This document shows, piece by piece, positions 36,309 to 43,708 of a DNA stretch of 64,000 nucleotides. The notes beneath the pieces were generated by a model that saw nothing but the letters and a program-made list of their open reading frames with translations, ran no database searches and was not told where the DNA came from. The stretch covers positions 682,001 through 746,000 of the forward strand of contig JAXLUR010000002.1 in assembly GCA_046329435.1 (NCBI GenBank). Direction: 5' to 3'. This DNA is from M3007 sp046329435. GTDB lineage: Bacteria > Bacteroidota > Bacteroidia > Chitinophagales > Saprospiraceae. The position numbers were made by a program, and so were the translations under genes. Numbering within the stretch: position 1 is the first letter of the stretch; each line of letters opens with the position of its first letter.

Positions 36309-37634
36309 ATGAAAAAATCGTTTTTACTACTTCTGTTCAGTTGCGCCGTGGCATCCATGCGGGCGCAGGATACGGTCAATATCCATTTTTGCACTTCGTT
36401 CTGGTACGACGGCTCGCCGGTAGAAGGCTCTACACTGGGTCTGAACATTGTTTCGCCCGGCTTGCCGCCGGTCTCGATTTTGTCGCAAGACACCAGTTGT
36501 ATCGACTACATGGGCATCGTTCCTGATGATTTGCCGCCAGGCTCTTCCCTTACGTTCTATGCAGAAAACGAAACAGATCCGCTTAATGGCGTGAATGTGC
36601 TCGATCTGGTCGCCATGAGCGATCACATACTCGGGCTCATTCCGCTGCAATTTCCGTATGCGCTGTTTGCCGCGGATGCGAACAAATCGAACAGCGTCAC
36701 CGCATTTGATATCGTGGAAACGCGGAAACTCATTCTGGGCATTTACGACGAGTTCCCGAATAACAGCTCCTGGCGTTTTTTTCCTGAAAACTGTGATTTC
36801 CCCAACCCTGCCAACCCGTTTTCCGGCGGTAATTGCCCTGGGCTGACTTTTGATGACCTGATGCAACTCGACAACGACACTTTTCTGATCTACGGTGTCA
36901 AAATCGGAGACGTGACGGGCGACGCCAACCCGAACGGCAATTACTCCGGCCCCGATTTTGTCGATTCGACGTTTCTGGACATACCCGACGTACAATTGCT
37001 GGCCGGCGTACCCACCACCATCGACATCAAACTGGGCGGAACTTTTAACCTCGACGGCCTGCAATGCCAGTTTTTGTACAATGCCGACAAGGTTTCGCTG
37101 GATGCCGTGGTGCAGACCCCCTATTTCACCAACAATAACTTTGCGCTGTTTCTCGGTAAAATTAATGCCGCGGGTTTCAGCACTTCGGGCATGCCGCAGG
37201 GCGAGACCCTGATCAGTTTCATTTTTACCGCCAATGAAACGGTTCAGTTGTCCGATGTTTTCAGCCTGAACCCTTCTGTGTTCGTGTCGATGGGGGCAAT
37301 ACACAACAACGGCCTGAAAGCCGTGAAACTTGGGCCTTCGCCAGGCGCTTCATCCGTCGTGGCGAATCCAGCTGCTGTTCAACTTGTTTCGCCCGCAAGC
37401 CCCAATCCTTTCGAGCATCAGACAAGCATTCTGTTGCGTTTGGAAAACCCGGAAACCGTGTTGCTGGAAGTGTACGACCTCAATGGACAAAGGCGGTACA
37501 CAATTGAAAACCAATTCGCTGCAGGCGACCAGCGCCTCGACATTCCGGCCGAGGCGCTGTCAAAAAACAGCATCGGCTACTATCGTCTGCGGGCCGGCAA
37601 TACCTCGGCGACGGGCAAATTGATTCGTCTGTAA
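36309..37634 (+). CDS. Secreted dockerin- and cohesin-like protein with type IX sorting domain
   Basis: The start at ATG 36309 gives a signal peptide (KKSFLLLLFSCAVASMRAQ) and 441 residues. Residues about 90-150 have two dockerin-like half repeats (VNVLDLVAMSDHILGL and NKSNSVTAFDIVETRKLILG), with the typical D-x-N/D-x2-x-L-v-x-d spacing. A beta-sandwich resembling a cohesin fold (about 215-340) comes next, and a type IX sorting domain (PASPNPFEHQT ... YYRLRAGN) ends the protein. Combined dockerin and cohesin-like parts are seen in Bacteroidota surface proteins. Partner binding is inference. Confidence 0.8.
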   Translation: MKKSFLLLLFSCAVASMRAQDTVNIHFCTSFWYDGSPVEGSTLGLNIVSPGLPPVSILSQDTSCIDYMGIVPDDLPPGSSLTFYAENETDPLNGVNVLDLVAMSDHILGLIPLQFPYALFAADANKSNSVTAFDIVETRKLILGIYDEFPNNSSWRFFPENCDFPNPANPFSGGNCPGLTFDDLMQLDNDTFLIYGVKIGDVTGDANPNGNYSGPDFVDSTFLDIPDVQLLAGVPTTIDIKLGGTFNLDGLQCQFLYNADKVSLDAVVQTPYFTNNNFALFLGKINAAGFSTSGMPQGETLISFIFTANETVQLSDVFSLNPSVFVSMGAIHNNGLKAVKLGPSPGASSVVANPAAVQLVSPASPNPFEHQTSILLRLENPETVLLEVYDLNGQRRYTIENQFAAGDQRLDIPAEALSKNSIGYYRLRAGNTSATGKLIRL

Positions 37635-37642
37635 ACCCCTTG

Positions 37643-37990
37643 CTAGAAGGCTTCCCAGTCGTCGCCCAATGCTTCGGCAGGGTGCCAAAACAACTCCTTG
37701 AACCGGACAACCCGGTCGTCCGCCACTTCGACTCCTTCTGCTTCTAGCAGGGCCTGCATGCGTTCGGGCGGGTCGAAGTGGTGGCGGCCGCTTAGTTCGC
37801 CTTTGCGATTGATCACGCGGTGGGCCGGCACGCCGTCGCCCGGGCGGCAGTTGTTGAGCGCCCAGCCGACCATGCGCGAAGCGCCCAGGGCCAGGAAATC
37901 GGCTATTGCGCCGTAAGTGGTCACCCGTCCGCGCGGCACCTGCCGCACGACGGCGTACACCAGATCGAAGTAGGTCGGCGTGTTAGTCAT
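37643..37990 (-). CDS. Alkyltransferase-like protein (MGMT fold without the active Cys)
   Basis: Counted from ATG 37990, the 115-residue product has the MGMT DNA-binding helix (RGRVTTYGAIADFLA, then ASRMVGWALNNC). The active-site PCHR is PAHR (Pro55-Ala56-His57-Arg58), so alkyl transfer to protein is impossible. ATL proteins of this type bind O6-alkylguanine and flag it for nucleotide excision repair. A frame open to 38032 adds 14 residues. Its ATG overlaps the rsmA stop (ATGA at 37990-37987), implying coupled translation. Confidence 0.88.
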   Translation of the reverse strand: MTNTPTYFDLVYAVVRQVPRGRVTTYGAIADFLALGASRMVGWALNNCRPGDGVPAHRVINRKGELSGRHHFDPPERMQALLEAEGVEVADDRVVRFKELFWHPAEALGDDWEAF

Positions 37991-38757
37991 GGTTTTGCGA
38001 TCCGATTGGTCAGCGCCACATAGGCTTCCCAACCCAGGTCTTCCGGCCGCTGCTGAAAAAACGGGTCGTCGAGCAGGTTGGCATTCGGGAAAAAGGGTTT
38101 GAGGGTGTTGCGCAGCATTTTGCGCCGTTGATTAAACGCAGTTTTGACGATCTTGCGGAACAGAGGCTCGTCGCAATCCAGTTCGAAATTGTCTTTGCGG
38201 GTCAGGCGAATGACGGCCGACAAAACCTTGGGTGGCGGATTAAAAGAGCCGCGCTCGACCGTGAAGAGGTATTCCGTGCGGTAAAAGGCCTGCATGAGCA
38301 CGCTCGTAATGCCATACACTTTGCTGCCAGGCGGCGAAACCACGCGATCGGCTACTTCCTTTTGAAACATGCCGACCATTTCCGGGATTTGCCCCCTGTA
38401 GTCGAGCATTTTAAAAAGGATCTGGGTGGAGATGTTGTAGGGGAAGTTGCCGATGAGGCAAAATTGCGCATCGCCGAAGGTTTCATGCGGGTCATAATCA
38501 AGAAAGTCCTTGAAAATCAATCTGTCAGCGAGTTGCGGAAACGATTGTCGAAGAACCTCTACCATGTCGCGGTCGGCCTCCACGGCCCAAAGGGCGTACT
38601 CCTGGCGCGCAAGCAGGTGGCGGGTCAGCATGCCGGTGCCCGGTCCGACTTCGAGCACCTTGCCGGTCGATGCGGCCTGAAGCAGGCTGTCGGCAATACG
38701 AACAGCGATGCTTTCGTGTTTGAGAAAATGTTGGCCGTACGACTTTTTGGCTTGCAT
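37987..38757 (-). CDS. rsmA: 16S rRNA dimethyladenosine transferase (KsgA)
   Basis: This 256-residue protein has the family start KSYGQHFLKHESIA, the SAM motif EVGPGTGMLTRHLL and the catalytic NFPY motif at 104-107 (NLPY in many species). The C-terminal KTAFNQRRKMLRNTL helix contacts helix 45. It dimethylates A1518 and A1519 of 16S rRNA. It shares a 4-base overlap with the downstream ATL gene and begins 22 bases after the O-antigen-ligase-like stop. Confidence 0.96.
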   Translation of the reverse strand: MQAKKSYGQHFLKHESIAVRIADSLLQAASTGKVLEVGPGTGMLTRHLLARQEYALWAVEADRDMVEVLRQSFPQLADRLIFKDFLDYDPHETFGDAQFCLIGNFPYNISTQILFKMLDYRGQIPEMVGMFQKEVADRVVSPPGSKVYGITSVLMQAFYRTEYLFTVERGSFNPPPKVLSAVIRLTRKDNFELDCDEPLFRKIVKTAFNQRRKMLRNTLKPFFPNANLLDDPFFQQRPEDLGWEAYVALTNRIAKP

Positions 38758-38779
38758 AATACGTTGATATACAGGTTTT

Positions 38780-40093
38780 TTAAACGGATCGGGCTTGTTC
38801 TTCCTCTGCCATTTTCATAAAAAACAGGGTGTAGAACAGGTACCAGGCCACGCCCATTGCAGTTTCAATGGTGTATTCGACCAGGAAAGAGATGAATACC
38901 ATCACCTGAAAGGTGACGAAGAGGTAATAGCGTCGATAACGATCGAGCCACAGCGGGTAATAAAACGCCAGCAGGCTCAACAGGAGCCCGAACAAACCAG
39001 TTCCGGCCATGATGTACAAAAACTGATTGTGCGGCATTTTGGGCGTTTCGAGGTATTGGGGGAAATACTGGTTCACCAGACTGGCTGTTTCCCGGGGCAA
39101 ATCGCCGGCGCCGACGCCCAGAACTGGGTTTTTCTGCCACATCATCCAGCCGGTTTTTAAGGAGACCCAGCGTTCGGAATCGGAATAACTTTCGCCTTCG
39201 TTGGCGCGGTAGTGCTCCCAGTCGTACTTCATGTACGACATACGTTGTTTCAAGCTCGGCACTGTATTGATGGCGATCAGCGGCACGGCCGCCAGGGCGG
39301 CCATCACGGCCAGCCCGAGGCCCCAGCGCCGGGTACGCCAGATGAAGCGCAACGCGCTGAACATCAGGGCGCAATACAGGGCCGCAATACCGCTGCGCAC
39401 CGAGAGAAAATGAATAAATGCAAACAGGCCCACGAGCAATACCGCCAGTGTGGGTCTTTCCCAGCCGTAGCGCCCCCGGAAACCCTGTTGCCACATCCAG
39501 CCGCCGGCTATGATAGCGGTGGCGAGCATCAGGTTGAACCGGATATGGTGCCGTGGCACGGGGATGGGCCGGCCTTCGCTCAGGCCAAAAAGTATGGAAT
39601 CGGCGTGCAGGGCGAAATTGACCCCGACGCCGATGCAAAGCAGGGCCATGGTCCAAACCAGTACGTACAAAACCAGGCGGCTTTGCCGGGCAGACAACAT
39701 GGGCAGGTTGACGAATACCCAGGGGAGGATGAAGAAAGGAAGCCGCACCCTGGTGCGTTCGGCCCAGTACCCCAGGTCGTCGGACCAGAAAAGGCTGATG
39801 GCCGGTACGAACAGCAACAAGGTAAAAAACAGATATTCAGGGCGTTGCAAAAGGATGGCGAACGAACTTTTCAGGCCTTGCAACCAGGTTGACAATTGCC
39901 TCAGGTTGCTTCCGGCAGTATGGCCGGCATAAGTTGCCGATGCATTCCAGACCCCCATGACCACCAGGCCCCACATCGACATGGAGAGCAAAAACGGCGA
40001 GAAAGTCATGCTCACGACCAGCAACAGGGCAAAAAAGGTCGTCCAGGCGGAACGGGGCTCTTCTCCGAAAATAGCGCGCAGGAAGTGCAGCAT
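38780..40093 (-). CDS. O-antigen ligase / polymerase-like membrane protein
   Basis: The start at ATG 40093 is preferred because the frame upstream (to 40327) is Arg/Pro-rich and unlike any membrane domain. The 437-residue product has about ten to twelve helices and a large loop in the second half containing GVGAGDLPRETASLVNQY and PHNQFLYIMAGTGLFGLLLS. This matches the Wzy_C/O-antigen ligase pattern (N-x2-L, P-H-N). It probably joins or polymerises surface glycans, including possible glycan transfer to type IX cargo (inference). It precedes rsmA by 22 bases on the same strand. Confidence 0.82.
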   Translation of the reverse strand: MLHFLRAIFGEEPRSAWTTFFALLLVVSMTFSPFLLSMSMWGLVVMGVWNASATYAGHTAGSNLRQLSTWLQGLKSSFAILLQRPEYLFFTLLLFVPAISLFWSDDLGYWAERTRVRLPFFILPWVFVNLPMLSARQSRLVLYVLVWTMALLCIGVGVNFALHADSILFGLSEGRPIPVPRHHIRFNLMLATAIIAGGWMWQQGFRGRYGWERPTLAVLLVGLFAFIHFLSVRSGIAALYCALMFSALRFIWRTRRWGLGLAVMAALAAVPLIAINTVPSLKQRMSYMKYDWEHYRANEGESYSDSERWVSLKTGWMMWQKNPVLGVGAGDLPRETASLVNQYFPQYLETPKMPHNQFLYIMAGTGLFGLLLSLLAFYYPLWLDRYRRYYLFVTFQVMVFISFLVEYTIETAMGVAWYLFYTLFFMKMAEEEQARSV

Positions 40094-40293
40094 TGGCGTC
40101 GTCAGTAGGGTGGAAACAGGTGAACTATTCGATGGTATCGACTGGCAAAGATAGCTGCGCCGGAGGCGGTTTTTACATGGAAATGAAGGTTTGGCAATCC
40201 GCCCGGTTTTTCGCTCGTCTGCCCGCGCCCGCCGCTGGTCCAAAAAGCGCGGGCTTCGGCAAACAGAAAAAAACCGGTTTGGACGAACTTCCC

Positions 40294-40301
40294 TACTTTT
40301 G
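40294..40301 (+). promoter_or_regulatory. Candidate -7 box for the lipoprotein methyltransferase gene
   Basis: TACTTTTG is a perfect TAnnTTTG box, 19 bases before the ATG at 40321. A TTTG at 40278-40281 is closer (12 bases) than the usual spacing. Confidence 0.35.
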
Positions 40302-40320
40302 CCGCGTTCACTTAGCCAGT

Positions 40321-41073
40321 ATGCCAAGCCAGTCTGTTGCCGCCCTATTTTTATTCATGATGTTCTCCCTCTTGGCCGCTTGCGGCCGGGAAGCATCCAA
40401 TACACCCGAAACCACGGTGTTGAGCACGGAAAAACCTGCGCCGACCGCCGTTTCCGAACCGGCTGAATTGCCCGGCTCGGGGCAGGGAAATTTTGAAAAC
40501 CTCATCGCCGATTACGAAAGCAAAGACCGGGTAATCTGGCAGCAGCCCGACCTGGTCATCTCGCTTTTGGGCAATCTGGAGGGCAAAACGGTGGCCGATA
40601 TCGGCGCCGGTACGGGGTATTTTACCTTCAGAATAGTGCCCAGGGCGGCAAAAGTGATCGGGATTGACATCGATCCGCGGTGCATCGCTTTTATGGACAG
40701 CGTAAAAGTGCGCTTGCCTGAAAAATATCGCGATCGCTTCGAAAGCCGGCTGGCTAAACCGCAGGACCCCCTGCTGGCGCCCGGCGAAGCAAACGCCGTG
40801 ATGATCGTCAATACTTACGGATATATTGAAAACCGTGTCGATTATCTCCGAACCTTGAAGTCAGGCATGGCGCCCGGCGGCCAGCTGCTGATCATCGATT
40901 TCAAAAAGAACAACCTCCCGATAGGACCGGCCGACGAATTCAAGGTCTCCTTGCAGGAGGTGGAAAAAGAACTCCTTAAAGGCGGTTTCGAGATTGCAAA
41001 AGTTGATACCAAAACTCTTGATTACCAATACATTGTTTTAGCACAAAAACCAGCGGAGAGCAAAGAAGAGTAA
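40321..41073 (+). CDS. SAM-dependent methyltransferase fold with lipoprotein signal
   Basis: The start at ATG 40321 gives 250 residues with a lipoprotein-type signal (LFLFMMFSLLAACGRE, Cys about residue 21). A class I methyltransferase fold follows: VADIGAGTGYFTFRIV (SAM motif I), GIDIDPRCIAFM (motif II), VMIVNTYGYIE (motif IV) and GGQLLIIDFKKN. SAM is not normally available in the periplasm, so the signal is odd for a methyltransferase. It may be a bound-ligand or repurposed fold, or the lipoprotein may face an unusual location. It precedes the M50 protease by 84 bases on the same strand. Confidence 0.85.
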   Translation: MPSQSVAALFLFMMFSLLAACGREASNTPETTVLSTEKPAPTAVSEPAELPGSGQGNFENLIADYESKDRVIWQQPDLVISLLGNLEGKTVADIGAGTGYFTFRIVPRAAKVIGIDIDPRCIAFMDSVKVRLPEKYRDRFESRLAKPQDPLLAPGEANAVMIVNTYGYIENRVDYLRTLKSGMAPGGQLLIIDFKKNNLPIGPADEFKVSLQEVEKELLKGGFEIAKVDTKTLDYQYIVLAQKPAESKEE

Positions 41074-41157
41074 AGCAAACAGCAGTAGCTGGCGGCCCGA
41101 AGAAGGTCGCCGACTGTTGCCGTTTGCTGCTTGCCTGCTGGTACTGTCCACTCCGAT

Positions 41158-42384
41158 ATGCGCGGTTCCCTGAAATTATTTACCTGGTTTGGTATTCCGG
41201 TGCACTTGCACTGGACCTTCGGTTTCATCCTCTTGTATGCGTTTTACCTGGGGGCTTTCGAAGGCAACGGGCTGATCAGTATTATCTGGTTTATCGGACT
41301 GTTTGCCAGCCTGTTTACCTGTGTTTTGCTGCACGAGTACGGCCATGCGCTCACGGCCCGGCAATACGACGTTCAGACGCAGGATATCATTCTGACCCCG
41401 ATCGGCGGCATCGCCCGCCTCGAAAAAATGCCCGAAAAACCGCGTCAGGAGTTCCTGGTGGCCATCGCCGGCCCTTTGGTCAATGTGGTTATTGCTTCCG
41501 TGCTGATCCTGGCGGGCAAACTGTTTTTAAAGCCGGAACTGTGGGAACTGATCACCTGGACGGTCAAACAGTATTTCCAGCCTTTGATGGATTTTTTCAG
41601 CGCTTTGTTCTCCGGCGACTGGGCCGCATTGGGCCATCAGTTTTCCGGTGATCGCCTCCCGCCCGAAGATGCCGAAGAAATGGCGGACATCGTGAACGGC
41701 TACGGACTGTCCGACAACAGCCTCCTGTTTTACCTGCCCATCCTCATCGTGATCAACATCATGCTGGTGCTCTTCAACCTGGTTCCGGCATTTCCCATGG
41801 ACGGCGGTCGCATATTCAGAGCCTTGCTGGCCATGCGGATCGGTCGCCCCAGGGCCACGCGCGTGGCATCGGTCGTCGGGCAGGTCATCGCCGGCATTTT
41901 TGTCCTGTACGGTCTGACGAGCGGCCAGGTGACCCTTGCCCTGATCGGCTTTTTTGTGTTCAGCACCGCCCGCACCGAAAACAGCATGGTGCAACTCGAC
42001 GCCGTTTTGCAGCGATACAAGGCCAAGGATCTGGTTCGTCCGCAGTTCACACGGCTGTTGGTCACCGATTGGATGCAGACCCCCATCACACTGCTCAAGG
42101 AGGGGCTAGAGCGGCATTTTCTGGTGTTTGACATTCAAGAACGCCTTATTGGCACACTGGACGAGCCTGACATTGTTGCTGCGCTAAAAAAGCGGGATCT
42201 CAGTTCGGATATCGGCGCCTACGCCCGGGAGCCTGTCGAGGTCGTTCATCCGGAAGAATCGCTCAAATATGTGTATTATGTGTTGATGCAGCGCCGGCAG
42301 GGCATCCTCGCCGTGGCCGACGAGAACGGCCTGATCGGAGTGATTGACCAGGAAGGATTGCGGCATTTTTTGCGCTTGCTGTAG
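41158..42384 (+). CDS. Site-2-protease-like M50 metallopeptidase with CBS-like domain
   Basis: Counted from ATG 41158, the 408-residue protein has membrane helices carrying the zinc motif HEYGH (59-63) and the second ligand Asp215 in PAFPMDGGR. This is the Rv2869/SpoIVFB-like S2P layout. About 100 residues between helices form a cytoplasmic or periplasmic loop (FFSALFSGDW...). The C-terminal 120 residues are CBS-like (VTDWMQTPITLLKEGL, LIGVIDQEGLRHFLR), a module often sensing adenylates. It cleaves membrane-spanning substrates; the target is unknown. Its TAG stop lies in an inverted repeat shared with the convergent gene. Confidence 0.9.
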   Translation: MRGSLKLFTWFGIPVHLHWTFGFILLYAFYLGAFEGNGLISIIWFIGLFASLFTCVLLHEYGHALTARQYDVQTQDIILTPIGGIARLEKMPEKPRQEFLVAIAGPLVNVVIASVLILAGKLFLKPELWELITWTVKQYFQPLMDFFSALFSGDWAALGHQFSGDRLPPEDAEEMADIVNGYGLSDNSLLFYLPILIVINIMLVLFNLVPAFPMDGGRIFRALLAMRIGRPRATRVASVVGQVIAGIFVLYGLTSGQVTLALIGFFVFSTARTENSMVQLDAVLQRYKAKDLVRPQFTRLLVTDWMQTPITLLKEGLERHFLVFDIQERLIGTLDEPDIVAALKKRDLSSDIGAYAREPVEVVHPEESLKYVYYVLMQRRQGILAVADENGLIGVIDQEGLRHFLRLL

Positions 42385-42410
42385 CGCCGACTTGAAGGGC
42401 CGCGCTACAG
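42379..42410. repeat. Inverted repeat containing both stop codons of convergent genes
   Basis: Nine-base arms (42379-42387 and 42402-42410, CTGTAGCGC and GCGCTACAG) have a 14-base loop. The M50 TAG (42382-42384) and the protease TAG on the minus strand (42405-42407) both lie in the arms. No T-run follows on either side, so it may be a weak terminator or mRNA end stabiliser. Confidence 0.5.
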
Positions 42411-43637
42411 TAAATCCCTCAGCACGATTGTCTTCGTCATTTTTTCCCCGTTTCGCCGCAGCGAGATCCGCACTTTTTTTCCGGGCTTGCCCTGCAGTCG
42501 CCGCTGAATATCCGACAGGGTGAGAAAGATGGCTGGAGAATGTCCGATTCGCAGAATTTGATCGCCGGGCAAAATGCCGCTTTCGGCAGCAGGCGAGTTC
42601 GGCACGATGTTCTGCACGATGAAAACATCCAGTTTGGCGCCAGATGCAATCACGCTCATGCCGCTACGGTCGTATTCGTAAGCCGCCTGGTAGTTGCGGT
42701 TCGGTTTCAGCCAAATCGTTTGCTTTTGGTAGTCGATAATGACATTAAACCTGCTGAGCAAGCCGTTGCCGACCAGACCGTTGCGGTTGTTGAGGTAATC
42801 GTAATTGGGCAGGGTATCGAGCGTCTGGAAATACGTGACAATGTTTTGTTGCAAAAAAGGCCCTAGATCGAGGTGCGATACCCGGCCCGCAAAACCTTCG
42901 AGATAACCGCCCAGGCCCATGCCAATGTTGCTGGGAAGTGCCGTGGCAGGAGGGTGCAGCAAAGGATGCGTATCCGTAAACAGCAATAACGACATGCCCG
43001 CGCCGGTATCCAGCAGCAATTTTACCGGCGCTACGGAATCGGGCAACACCTGAAGCCGGGTTTTGAGATAGGGTTTGTTGCGGTAAACCTCCAGCGGCAG
43101 GGCGACGTATTTGTCATCTTTCAGCCGGAACGACTCCCGGTCATAAAGGCTCAGAACCCTCTGCTGGTAGTTGATTTTGATGATGTATTTGGAAAAAGCA
43201 TTGGCCGAAAGAATGCCGTGCACCTCGATGCCTGCATACTCTTCAAACCGAAAATAATCTTCCTGCAAGACGAGAATGTCTTCGCCCGGCGCGTATGCCT
43301 TGCCAGGAATGTCGAAGCGGATCTGCCGGGCCAGGTATGCGATCAGCGGTGTTTTAAGATCCGAACCCGTGATGCGAAACTCTCTTTCATAGGGTACGTG
43401 AAGCAAATCGCTGATCTGGCGTTTGGTCAGTACGGTATGTTCGGCCCCGGTGTCGAAAATGAATTTCAGGGGCAGAATACCGTTAAAATTGACCGTAAGA
43501 ATGATGAAATTATTGCTGTATTCAAACGGGATATCGACCTGTCGCTGACCGGGTGGCAGGTTGAATCCATTTTGGGAAAAAAGTGGCAATGTGCTCCCCA
43601 GCGTGAGTACACACCACAACAGGAGTCGTTTTTTCAT
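42405..43637 (-). CDS. Retropepsin-like aspartyl protease with C-terminal PDZ domain
   Basis: The start is ATG 43637 (410 residues, signal peptide ending PLFSQ). Two aspartyl protease half-domains are visible, each with a DTGA motif: Asp62 in FIFDTGAEHT and Asp210 in LLLDTGAGMS. A PDZ domain occupies about 325-400 (VPNSPAAESGILPGDQILRIG). Similar Bacteroidota proteins carry one or two such repeats plus PDZ. Two DTGA lobes in one chain would let it work as a monomer, like pepsin. It is predicted to be periplasmic or secreted. Confidence 0.86.
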   Translation of the reverse strand: MKKRLLLWCVLTLGSTLPLFSQNGFNLPPGQRQVDIPFEYSNNFIILTVNFNGILPLKFIFDTGAEHTVLTKRQISDLLHVPYEREFRITGSDLKTPLIAYLARQIRFDIPGKAYAPGEDILVLQEDYFRFEEYAGIEVHGILSANAFSKYIIKINYQQRVLSLYDRESFRLKDDKYVALPLEVYRNKPYLKTRLQVLPDSVAPVKLLLDTGAGMSLLLFTDTHPLLHPPATALPSNIGMGLGGYLEGFAGRVSHLDLGPFLQQNIVTYFQTLDTLPNYDYLNNRNGLVGNGLLSRFNVIIDYQKQTIWLKPNRNYQAAYEYDRSGMSVIASGAKLDVFIVQNIVPNSPAAESGILPGDQILRIGHSPAIFLTLSDIQRRLQGKPGKKVRISLRRNGEKMTKTIVLRDLL

Positions 43638-43708
43638 TTTCAACAGCTTGCTTCGCCGGCCAATATAACCACATTCCGAATGCCTTGCTGCGTTGCGACC
43701 GATTTCCG

